46,752 nt of DNA, from positions 1 to 46,752 of the forward strand of contig CALLUY010000107.1 of NCBI GenBank assembly GCA_938010615.1, given 5' to 3'. Position 1 is the first letter of the stretch. Each line of letters begins with the position of its first letter. This document shows positions 24,520-32,167 of the stretch, in pieces. The translations under genes and the position numbers were made by a program. Origin of the DNA: an uncultured Pirellulaceae bacterium. Lineage in GTDB: Bacteria; Planctomycetota; Planctomycetia; Pirellulales; Pirellulaceae. The notes below the pieces were generated by a model. The model did not search any database. It was not told the origin of the DNA and was given only the letters and a program-made list of their open reading frames with translations.

Positions 24520-25302
24520 CTAAGCGTGCTGCTTCCAACCGAAAAGTTGTCGGCAAACCAGCTGCGGGAAGATCCAAGCGTCACGAGCGTATCGCTTCAC
24601 CAACCGTTTGGGCTCTGAGCACATTCGGTGTACCCACTCGATGCCCGATCGTTGCATCCAAACGGGCGCCCGCTTTTTTTCTCCGGCTAGAAAGTCAATC
24701 GTGGCTCCAACGCAAAGGGCCGCGGACGCTGGAATTCGATCCACGTATTTGCTGACCCAAAGCTCTTGCTTAGGAGCACCGAGTCCAACGATAACCACAT
24801 CGGCTTGCGCTTCTGCCAGCTTGTCCAGAATCAGCTCGCATTGTTCATCGCTTTTTTCGAAGCCCATGGGTGGGCTGAAAACACCAACCGTCTCAACGTT
24901 TGGCCACGTACGCTTCATGTTCTCCGCCGCGGTCGCCCCAACTCCTTCGGCAGCGCCAAGCAAAAACACACGAAGCTTTCCCTGTTTGTTGAAGCTGTCG
25001 AAAAGTTCTGGCACCAACTCCGAACCGGCAACTCGTTCCGGCAAACGCTTTCCAGAGATCATCGAGGTCCACACGATTGGGTGGCCATCGGCCAGAACCA
25101 TTCCGGCACCTTCGTAGGCTTCTCGTAGCTGACTGTTTTCCTGAAACAAAACAGCGTGGTCAACGTTCGGAGTGACAACATAGCGGCAACGTTGATCGCC
25201 ATTTTCGATCCAGTCACGCAAGCGAGAGATGGCTCCTTCCATATTGAGAACGTCGATGTCGATTCCGAAGAGCTGCGTTTTAAGCTGCGTTTTGTTGTCC
25301 AT
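24520..25302 (-). CDS. WecG/TagA/CpsF family glycosyltransferase
   Basis: About 260 residues of the GT26 family, which moves N-acetylmannosamine, ManNAcA or similar sugars from UDP donors to a lipid-linked acceptor during surface-polysaccharide synthesis. Motifs: FGIDIDVLNMEGAISRL, the conserved VVTPNVDHAVLFQEN (TxN substrate block), MVLADGHPIVWTS (active-site Asp), FLLGAAEGVGATAAENM, ADVVIVGLGAPKQELWV, and GATIDFLAGEKKRAPVWMQRSGIEWVHRM. The start may also be ATG 25338; neither has a clear ribosome-binding site. It is divergent from the polysaccharide deacetylase gene, 49 bp or less away, so the two likely share a promoter region. Confidence 0.92.
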   Translation of the reverse strand: MDNKTQLKTQLFGIDIDVLNMEGAISRLRDWIENGDQRCRYVVTPNVDHAVLFQENSQLREAYEGAGMVLADGHPIVWTSMISGKRLPERVAGSELVPELFDSFNKQGKLRVFLLGAAEGVGATAAENMKRTWPNVETVGVFSPPMGFEKSDEQCELILDKLAEAQADVVIVGLGAPKQELWVSKYVDRIPASAALCVGATIDFLAGEKKRAPVWMQRSGIEWVHRMCSEPKRLVKRYARDAWIFPQLVCRQLFGWKQHA

Positions 25303-25350
25303 GATGTCAGAGTCACTAAGGGAGGGATGGGGAAACATGTATGAAAACTT

Positions 25351-26511
25351 ATGTCACGTTTCGAGCGCATGACTTTCGATCCCGTTTGCGATTCCGATTC
25401 AGGCGGTACGTTTATCAGTTGTGACAGTTGTTCCAATTATTTCACTGCATGCCTCGCTCGTTCCTTCGAGTTCATTGGTTTCCGCCGTGAAATGGCTCAC
25501 TCATGTTCAACAATTCAGCATCCAATGCCCGCCCGCCTAACTACCCTCCAGAAGAATCTACGGAAATCGATCGTGAGCAACTTAAATTCCATCCTGACTG
25601 AAGCATGGCGTCTAGGGACTGGACCATGGCGGAATTTTCGCATGCAAAAAATGCGATCTGAATCGAAGGTTCCGACCTTCATCCTGTTTTACCATCGCAT
25701 CGCGGATACGAATCCGAATCCATGGTCGATGACATACAGCCAATTTGAGAAACAGGTTCGCTGGCTCCAGCAAAACTTTGACATCGTGTCCTTGGAAGAA
25801 ACCCAACGACGAATCCAAAGCGGATCCAACACGCGGCCAACGATTTCGATTACTTTCGACGATGGCTACGCCGAAAATAGCGAACGAGCTTTGCCACTAT
25901 TGCTCACCGAAAACATTCCGGTCACGTATTTCGTCACCACGCAAAACATTCGTCAGCAAAAGCCTTTCCCTCACGACGTAAAGGATGGCGCTGCACTTCC
26001 TGTTGACACGGTCGAGTCGATTCGTGCCATGGCAAACGCAGGAATCGAAATCGGTGCTCACACGAGAACACATCCCAACTTGGGTCCGATCAACGATCCG
26101 CATGTGATCTACGACGAAGTCATCAGCGCCACACGGGATCTGGAAGACATCATCGGCAAGAAGGTGAACTACTTTGCCTTCCCGTTTGGACAGCACTCGA
26201 ACTTGAGCGTAGACGCTTTCCAGTTGCTATTGCAGCACGGCTTCAAAGGAGTCTGCTCTGCGTATGGTGGTTGGAACGATATTGGTGGCGATTCGTTTCA
26301 CCTTCAACGCATCCATGGCGATCCAAACTTCACTCGCATGCGCAACTGGTTGACTTACGACCCTCGCATTGGAACCGCCGAACGATACGACTACTCAAAA
26401 ACCAGCCAGAGTATCGATTGGTCGACTTGGCAACAAGAAAATAATCTCGACGTAGCCGATCAACCAGAGAACAAATCGAACATCCTGCAAACAGAATCAA
26501 CAAAAGGTTAG
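25351..26511 (+). CDS. Polysaccharide deacetylase (NodB homology)
   Basis: Up to 386 residues. The NodB domain begins near residue 105 (VPTFILFYHRIAD) with the catalytic/metal motif ITFDDGYAENSERALPLL, and HTRTHPNLG gives the two zinc-binding histidines (HxxxH). A later block is YFAFPFGQHSNLS. The family removes N- or O-acetyl groups from surface glycans. The first 100 residues are not conserved in character, so the true start may be ATG 25492 or 25525 rather than 25351. The stop lies 2 bp before the next gene, forming an operon with the GT4 enzyme. Confidence 0.88.
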   Translation: MSRFERMTFDPVCDSDSGGTFISCDSCSNYFTACLARSFEFIGFRREMAHSCSTIQHPMPARLTTLQKNLRKSIVSNLNSILTEAWRLGTGPWRNFRMQKMRSESKVPTFILFYHRIADTNPNPWSMTYSQFEKQVRWLQQNFDIVSLEETQRRIQSGSNTRPTISITFDDGYAENSERALPLLLTENIPVTYFVTTQNIRQQKPFPHDVKDGAALPVDTVESIRAMANAGIEIGAHTRTHPNLGPINDPHVIYDEVISATRDLEDIIGKKVNYFAFPFGQHSNLSVDAFQLLLQHGFKGVCSAYGGWNDIGGDSFHLQRIHGDPNFTRMRNWLTYDPRIGTAERYDYSKTSQSIDWSTWQQENNLDVADQPENKSNILQTESTKG

Positions 26512-26513
26512 TC

Positions 26514-27731
26514 ATGTCCCATTCTGATCACCGCCCATTGAATGTCATGTTTGTCATTACAAGCATGCCTGTCGGTGGCGCCGAAACGCTGCTAGTGAAC
26601 CTGACTCGCCGCTTCGAGAAAACTCGCATCAAGCCAATGATTGGATGCCTGAAAGAACGTGGAGTGCTCGGCGATGAACTGGCCAATGAAATCCCTGTTT
26701 TCGAACACCTGATCAACCACAAGTACGACGTTGCGGTTGCCCGTCGACTACGCAAACTCTTTCGTGAGAACGAAGTCGACGCCGTCATCACCGTTGGCGC
26801 TGGCGACAAAATGTTCTGGGGACGTTTGGCTGCTCGTGGAGCTGGAACTCCGGTCATTCTTTCAGCACTCCATTCGACTGGTTGGCCCGATGGCGTCGGA
26901 AAACTGAATCGAATGCTGACTGGAATCACCGATGGCTTCATCGCAGTCGCCCATCACCATGCTGACTTCTTGGTCGAATTCGAAAAATTCCCGGAAAGCA
27001 AAGTGTTCATGATTCCAAACGGAATCGATACGGCACGTTTCAAAAAATGCGAAACCGCCAGAACGAACTGGCGCAATGACGTTGGAATTCCGCAAGACAG
27101 CCCAACGCTTGGTATCGTCGCAGCCCTTCGCCCAGAAAAGAATCATGAGCTGTTTCTGGAATGTGCTCGACGGACGTTGAACGACGTTACCGACGCTCAC
27201 TTTGTGATCGCAGGTGACGGCCCCGGTCGCGCCGATCTGGAAGCACTCGCTGTCGAAAAATCGATCGCGGATCGAGTTCACTTTCTGGGTTCGGTTTCCG
27301 ACATCCCTGGTGTTCTGTCGATGCTGGATGTGTTTGCGTTGACCAGCCACAACGAAGCCAGCCCAGTCTCAATTTTGGAAGCACTGTCTTGCAATCGTCC
27401 AGTCGTTGCAACGGACGTTGGCTCGATCAAAGAATCTGTCCTTGAAGGCAAAACTGGTTACCTTTGCGAAGCCGGAAATGCAGCAGAAATCTCAGCTCGC
27501 TGGATTGAGCTTTTGAGCGATGAATCGCTTCGTGAGAAAATGGGCCGGCAAGGCCGATGTCATGTCGTCGACAACAGTTCGCTTGACGCAATGACCAACG
27601 GCTATACAGAGCTAATCGAATCTTTGTACAGTCAGAAAAACAGGAAGCCTCGACAAGCCTCTTCTTCAGGCTCGCTTCTCACATGGGCCGGTTCTGTGTT
27701 CGCAGCTTCGCCACAAGAACCATCCTTATAA
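26514..27731 (+). CDS. GT4-family glycosyltransferase
   Basis: 405 residues with two Rossmann-like domains of the GT-B fold. The N-domain begins NVMFVITSMPVGGAETLLVNLTRRF (Gly-rich loop that contacts the acceptor). The C-domain shows LGIVAALRPEKNHELFLECARR, HFVIAGDGPGRADLEALA, RVHFLGSVSDIPGVLSMLDVFALTSHNEASPVSILEALSCNRPVVATDVGSIKE, which includes the retaining GT4 E-x7-E motif (EASPVSILE). It transfers a sugar from a nucleotide donor to a growing surface glycan. With the deacetylase and the WecG-type enzyme it makes a small exopolysaccharide group. The last 30 residues are low-complexity. Confidence 0.92.
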   Translation: MSHSDHRPLNVMFVITSMPVGGAETLLVNLTRRFEKTRIKPMIGCLKERGVLGDELANEIPVFEHLINHKYDVAVARRLRKLFRENEVDAVITVGAGDKMFWGRLAARGAGTPVILSALHSTGWPDGVGKLNRMLTGITDGFIAVAHHHADFLVEFEKFPESKVFMIPNGIDTARFKKCETARTNWRNDVGIPQDSPTLGIVAALRPEKNHELFLECARRTLNDVTDAHFVIAGDGPGRADLEALAVEKSIADRVHFLGSVSDIPGVLSMLDVFALTSHNEASPVSILEALSCNRPVVATDVGSIKESVLEGKTGYLCEAGNAAEISARWIELLSDESLREKMGRQGRCHVVDNSSLDAMTNGYTELIESLYSQKNRKPRQASSSGSLLTWAGSVFAASPQEPSL

Positions 27732-27768
27732 TCGACGACTGTCAAGCCCGCTTTATGGCGTAATTTGG

Positions 27769-27786
27769 GGTGCAAAATTCTGCACC
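27769..27786 (+). terminator. Short hairpin after the GT4 gene
   Basis: GGTGCA and TGCACC pair around AAATTC, 38 bp after the stop codon. There is no strong U-tract, so terminator activity is uncertain. Confidence 0.35.
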
Positions 27787-27965
27787 TCAAGACGAATCTA
27801 CGCGTGAATTGCGGCGTTTAAATGCGTTTGTGAAAAAATACCAAACGATCACTTTCACCGCTGATCATCCTCGTTAGAATCGCGGAACTCGAGCGGGTCA
27901 ATCGCGTCTGCGGATGACTCGATTCGAGCATCTTTCCGTCGTATTCTTTTTGTGACCGACTTCAC

Positions 27966-28667
27966 TTGAACGCAAAAATTTCACAACTCGTTGAAGCTGC
28001 GCCTGCAGTCTTGCCGTCGTTGCTGCTTTGCGATTTTGGTAACTTGGCCACCGAAGTCGAACGGCTCGAAGATGCTGGAGTTGCTGCTCTGCACCTGGAC
28101 GTAATGGACGGTGTGTTTGTGCCCAACTTCACCTACGGAATGACTATCGTGTCGGCGCTTCGCAAGCTTACCGACATCACGTTGGACGTTCACTTGATGA
28201 TGGTGAATCCGGAGAAGTACGTCGACGCTTTTGTCGATGCCGGATCTGACATCGTCACGATTCATGCCGAAGCCGTCGATGATGCGGTTCCTGTCTTGAA
28301 TCAGATTCGCGAAAAAGGAGCCGCGGCCGGGATTGCCGTGAATCCGGACACGCCCGTTTCAAAAATTAGCAATGCCATTGCTCACGCGGACCTCGCGTTA
28401 GTGATGAGCGTCAATGCTGGCTTTGGCGGACAGAGTTTCATCGAACCAGTGCTGAGCAAGCTTGGTGAGATTCGCGAGCTAAAAGGTGGAGAAAACGTCA
28501 TCCTGGAAATGGATGGCGGAATTAACAAATCAACGATCGCGAAATGCACGGCAGTGGGATGCCAGCTTTGCGTTGCCGGTAGTGCCGTCTTCAAGACGCC
28601 TTTCGGGAATGATTACAGCGCGGCGATCGAGGACCTGATGGGTGAGGTAGCAAGTGAAGATTTATGA
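27966..28667 (+). CDS. rpe: Ribulose-phosphate 3-epimerase
   Basis: 233 residues, full length. It interconverts ribulose-5-phosphate and xylulose-5-phosphate in the pentose phosphate pathway. TIM-barrel motifs: PSLLLCDFGNLATEV, LHLDVMDGVFVPNFT (metal-binding His and catalytic Asp), LDVHLMMVNPEKY, TIHAEA, VMSVNAGFGGQSFIEPVLSKL, EMDGGI (second catalytic Asp) and VAGSAVF. The start is TTG at 27966: no ATG or GTG lies between the preceding stop and the conserved PSLL block at a suitable place. It overlaps the next gene by 14 nt. Confidence 0.95.
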   Translation: MNAKISQLVEAAPAVLPSLLLCDFGNLATEVERLEDAGVAALHLDVMDGVFVPNFTYGMTIVSALRKLTDITLDVHLMMVNPEKYVDAFVDAGSDIVTIHAEAVDDAVPVLNQIREKGAAAGIAVNPDTPVSKISNAIAHADLALVMSVNAGFGGQSFIEPVLSKLGEIRELKGGENVILEMDGGINKSTIAKCTAVGCQLCVAGSAVFKTPFGNDYSAAIEDLMGEVASEDL

Positions 28668-29268
28668 CGGGGCCGACGGATCAAAGATCCTGTTGATTCG
28701 CCCTGGAGCAACTGAGTTTGATGAACAGGGCCGAATCATCGGCACGCTGGACATTCCACTCAGTGAATTGGGGATAGAACAAGCCGAACGTCTTGCGTGT
28801 GAGTCAACCGACTACGACGTGAAAGCGGTGTTTAGCTCGCCGAGTCTTTCGGCTCAGCAGACGGCTGAAATTTTAGCCAAACAACACGGTCAGAAAATTA
28901 AAGTCCGCGACGCGCTTCGCAACATTGACCACGGACTGTGGCAGGGCAAAGAGCTCGAAGAGTTACGGACGACTCAGCCGAAAATCGCTCGGCAATGGGA
29001 AGAGCATCCAGAAACGGTATGTCCGCCAGACGGTGAGTCGGTCGAAGACGCGATTCCACGCGTTCAGAAGTTTCTGCTTAAGCTGCAAAAGAAACACAAG
29101 TCTGGCACGATCGTAATCGTGGTGGCGGATCCGTTGGCAAAAGTGATTTCATCACTACTGAGCCAACAAGTCGAAACAGATGTCGCCGCCAGTGATTCCG
29201 GTTTGGAATTGGATACATGCGGGCGGATGGACTTGCTACCATTGAGTGTCGAATTGGCCGACGCGTAG
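28654..29268 (+). CDS. Histidine-phosphatase-fold protein without catalytic histidines
   Basis: 204 residues from GTG 28654, overlapping rpe. The phosphoglycerate-mutase-like fold is clear: KILLIRPGATEFDEQGRIIGTLDIPLSELGIEQAERLA, AVFSSPSLSAQQTAEILA, IDHGLWQGKELEEL, PPDGESVEDAIPRVQKFL. The defining RHG triad, which carries the phosphorylated histidine, reads RPG (R16-P17-G18), and the distal 'SHG' reads VADPLAK. Both catalytic histidines are therefore gone while the rest is well kept, which points to a conserved pseudoenzyme with a binding or regulatory role. Coupling to rpe suggests a link to sugar-phosphate metabolism. Confidence 0.85.
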   Translation: MKIYDGADGSKILLIRPGATEFDEQGRIIGTLDIPLSELGIEQAERLACESTDYDVKAVFSSPSLSAQQTAEILAKQHGQKIKVRDALRNIDHGLWQGKELEELRTTQPKIARQWEEHPETVCPPDGESVEDAIPRVQKFLLKLQKKHKSGTIVIVVADPLAKVISSLLSQQVETDVAASDSGLELDTCGRMDLLPLSVELADA

Positions 29269-29335
29269 GTTTTTGCAGCAACTGGCTTTTGCCGGTTTGC
29301 ATTGAACGACTTTCCGTCAGCGCAAACACGTCTAA

Positions 29336-29437
29336 AATGAAGTCAAAGTCTCGGTGGCATAGGCCTCTGGCCTGTGTTCTGCATGTCCACAAGCCAGAGG
29401 CTTATGCCACCTCTCCGACTGCAACGACCCTACTGAA
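29336..29437 (+). repeat. 102-bp inverted repeat flanking uup, left copy
   Basis: Near-perfect reverse complement of 31455-31556 (a few substitutions in 102 bp). Internally palindromic: GGTGGCATAGGCCTCTGGCC with a matching arm ending GGCTTATGCCACC. The identity extends beyond the palindrome on both sides, so this is a real duplication and not only a shared motif. Confidence 0.85.
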
Positions 29438-29516
29438 AAGCCAAAACGAAGGGTGACATCACCTTCACTGAACCGTATTGCGTCTAAAGGCGACAACTAC
29501 AAACGTCATGCAATGA

Positions 29517-31325
29517 CTACTCGGCCAACGCCTCAAGCTCCGTCCACCGTTCAAACTTCTTTTCCAACTCAGCCTGAAAATCCGTGGCGTCTTTTTGAAC
29601 CTTTGCGATCTCGCCACTGTCCTGCTTGTAGAAATCTGGCTCGGCCATCGCTTCGTGCAGCGACGCGATCTGCTTTTCCAAAAACTCAATCTTTTCTGGC
29701 AGCGATTCCAACTCCCGCTTTTCTTTGTAACTCAATCGACGTGGCTTGGACGAATCGGCTGGCTTCGTTGAATCGATCCGTTTCTTCTTTGACGGCGCCG
29801 CATCTTTCGACTCCGCCGTTTTCGATTGCCGAACCCATTCGTCGTAGCCGCCAACGTACTCCTTCAGTCCACCATCCTCGAACACGATTGAACTCGAAAC
29901 GACATTGTTCAAAAACTCGCGGTCGTGGCTGACGATCAAGACCGTGCCGTCAAACTGAACCAATTTGCTCTCAAGCAACTCCAGCGTTTCGGTGTCGAGG
30001 TCATTCGTGGGCTCGTCCATCACGATGACGTTGGCGGGCTTTGAAAATAGCTTCGCCAACAGAATTCGATTCCGTTCACCACCAGACAAAAACTTGACTT
30101 CTGTTCTCGCCCGCTGCGGCTCGAACAGAAAATCAGCGAGGTACCCGAGAATATGCGTTGGCGTTCCGTTGATCAGCAATCGGTCCGACCCCTCACCTAC
30201 GTTGTCGATCACCGACAGCTCCGGATCGAGCTGTGACTTCAATTGGTCAAAGTAGGCGATCTCAAGATTCGTGCCGCGTTTGACCGTTCCGCTGGTTGGC
30301 TCAAGTTCGCCCAGCATGACTTTCAGGATCGTTGACTTACCAATTCCATTGCGACCGATGATGCCAACCTTGTCGCCTCTGAGAATCGTCGTGGAGAAGT
30401 TTTCGAAAATCGGTTTGTCGTCGTAGCCGAAGGAAACTTCCTTCAATTCAATCGTCAAGTTACCACTTCGTTGCCCCTGCTGAATTTTCAGATTCGAAGT
30501 CCCGACTTGCGAGCGTCGTTCGCTGCGTTGTTCACGCATCGCCTTGAGTGCACGAACGCGGCCTTCATTTCGAGTCCTTCTCGCTTTGATACCTTTGCGA
30601 ATCCAGACTTCTTCTTCAGCCAGCTTTTTGTCGAACAGAGCGTTCTGTTTTTCTTCGGCTTCGATCGCGTCCTGTTTCCGTTTCAAAAACGTTTTGTAGT
30701 CGCAACTCCAATCAAAAATGCGACCTCGATCGATTTCCAGAATTCGATTCGCGAGCTTCTGAAGAAACGCACGGTCGTGAGTCACAAACAATAGCGTCGC
30801 AGAATACTCTCTCAGGAATTCTTCCAGCCATTTGATCGAAGGAATATCAAGATGGTTCGTCGGCTCATCGAGCAACAGAACTTCTGGCTCGCTGACAATC
30901 GCTTGAGCCAACAGGACTCGACGCTTCATTCCCGCGGACAGCATTTCGAATCGCGATTCAGGGTCGAGCTCCATTCGCGACATAATCTGAGCGGTTTTGG
31001 TATGAGCTTCCCATTCTTCGATGTCAATTTTCTCGCCCGAGAATTCCGGATCGAAAGCACGTTGCACGATCTCTTCGACGGTTCCCGTTTCATCGGTCGG
31101 AACGTGTTGAGACAGCTGCCGAACTCGAACGTTTGGCGCGACAATGATTTTCCCTGAGTCCGGATCTTGCTGACCGGACAGCAACTTCAACAGCGTGGTT
31201 TTGCCGGCTCCGTTGCGACCGAGCAATCCAATCTTCTGCCCTTTCTCAATCACACAAGTGACTTCGTCCAACAAAGCGGGACCGCGGAATCGGATGGTGA
31301 CATTTTCTACAGTGATTAAGGGCAT
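29517..31325 (-). CDS. uup: ABC-F ATPase, Uup type
   Basis: 602 residues with two fused ABC domains and no membrane part. First domain: GLLGRNGAGKTTLL (Walker A), LSAGMKRRVLLAQA (signature, with LSAG in place of LSGG), VLLLDEPTNHLD (Walker B). Second: GIIGRNGIGKSTIL, FLSGGERNRILLAKL, VIVMDEPTNDLD. A Lys/Arg-rich linker (RTRNEGRVRALKAMREQRSERR) lies between. The C-terminal Lys-rich segment plus coiled coil (LESLPEKIEFLEKQIASLHEAM) is diagnostic of Uup among ABC-F proteins, which act on the ribosome and affect transposon excision in E. coli. The gene sits inside a 102-bp inverted repeat. Confidence 0.92.
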   Translation of the reverse strand: MPLITVENVTIRFRGPALLDEVTCVIEKGQKIGLLGRNGAGKTTLLKLLSGQQDPDSGKIIVAPNVRVRQLSQHVPTDETGTVEEIVQRAFDPEFSGEKIDIEEWEAHTKTAQIMSRMELDPESRFEMLSAGMKRRVLLAQAIVSEPEVLLLDEPTNHLDIPSIKWLEEFLREYSATLLFVTHDRAFLQKLANRILEIDRGRIFDWSCDYKTFLKRKQDAIEAEEKQNALFDKKLAEEEVWIRKGIKARRTRNEGRVRALKAMREQRSERRSQVGTSNLKIQQGQRSGNLTIELKEVSFGYDDKPIFENFSTTILRGDKVGIIGRNGIGKSTILKVMLGELEPTSGTVKRGTNLEIAYFDQLKSQLDPELSVIDNVGEGSDRLLINGTPTHILGYLADFLFEPQRARTEVKFLSGGERNRILLAKLFSKPANVIVMDEPTNDLDTETLELLESKLVQFDGTVLIVSHDREFLNNVVSSSIVFEDGGLKEYVGGYDEWVRQSKTAESKDAAPSKKKRIDSTKPADSSKPRRLSYKEKRELESLPEKIEFLEKQIASLHEAMAEPDFYKQDSGEIAKVQKDATDFQAELEKKFERWTELEALAE

Positions 31326-31331
31326 GGGGAG

Positions 31332-31365
31332 TGTTCAGAGAGCAGTGTTCAGTGTTCAGTGTTCA
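31332..31365 (+). repeat. AGTGTTC tandem repeat
   Basis: Four to five imperfect copies of an AGTGTTC(A) unit directly upstream of uup, in its 5' region. A similar low-complexity array (GTGTGCAG units) occurs at 35731-35765, between the MoxR and DUF58 genes. Confidence 0.6.
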
Positions 31366-31454
31366 AACGCAAGCGAGGTTTTACACCTTTGGGCAGCAGT
31401 TGTCATTACTGAACCATCATTCGTTTAACGTCAATACCGTTCAATGAAGGTGAT

Positions 31455-31556
31455 TCAGTAGGGTCGTTGCAGTTGAGGAGGTGGCATAAGCCTCTGGCTT
31501 GTGGACATGCAGAACACAGGCCAGAGGCCTATGCCACCGAGACTTTGGCTTCATTA
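31455..31556 (-). repeat. 102-bp inverted repeat flanking uup, right copy
   Basis: Reverse complement of 29336-29437. See the left copy. It lies between uup and the phosphoesterase gene, divergent promoters on either side. Confidence 0.85.
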
Positions 31557-31629
31557 AACGAGCTCTCGCGAATTTGACCATTTGATACAATGATCTTCCC
31601 ACTCTCAACTCCCAGCCATCTCGACTCAC

Positions 31630-32154
31630 ATGCAAATCGGACTCATTTCAGACACCCACAGTTACCTTGACCCGAAAGTCTTCGAAGCGTTCAAGGACTG
31701 CGATGAGATCTGGCACGCGGGAGACTTCGGCACGCTCAAAGTCGCCCAAGAGTTGGCTGACTTCCTTCCGCTGAAGGGCGTTTACGGCAACATCGATGAT
31801 CGGGAGATTCGTGACAGCTACCCTGAGAACCTGCGCTTCGAATGTGAAGGCGTCGACGTCCTGATGACGCACATTGCTGGTTGTCCGGGACGATATCCAG
31901 CTCGCGTGAAGAAGTTGCTCAACGAATCGCCGCCGCCGGACGTTTTGATCTGCGGACACTCGCACATTGTGCATGTCGAAAACGATTGGAAGTACAAAAA
32001 AATGAAGTACCTCAATCCGGGAGCCGCAGGTCATGAAGGCCATCACGTGATGCGGACGCTGATCAAGCTAAAGTGCGACAAGGGAAAGCTGAAGGATATG
32101 AAGCTGGTTGAGCTAGGACCGCGAGGACGTCAGCTCAACAAAAATGACCAGTGA
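31630..32154 (+). CDS. YfcE/MJ0936-type metallophosphoesterase
   Basis: 174 residues, typical for the family. Metal ligands are visible in order: GLISDTHS (D-x-H), WHAGDFG (GD), GVYGNIDDRE (GN-x-D), MTHIAG (H), ICGHSHIVHVE (GHSH). It hydrolyses phosphodiesters with two metal ions; the physiological substrate is unknown in this family. The C-terminal 30 residues are Lys-rich. It converges on the DUF4159 gene with a 13-bp gap. Confidence 0.9.
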   Translation: MQIGLISDTHSYLDPKVFEAFKDCDEIWHAGDFGTLKVAQELADFLPLKGVYGNIDDREIRDSYPENLRFECEGVDVLMTHIAGCPGRYPARVKKLLNESPPPDVLICGHSHIVHVENDWKYKKMKYLNPGAAGHEGHHVMRTLIKLKCDKGKLKDMKLVELGPRGRQLNKNDQ

Positions 32155-32167
32155 TAATTCGCCGCCG

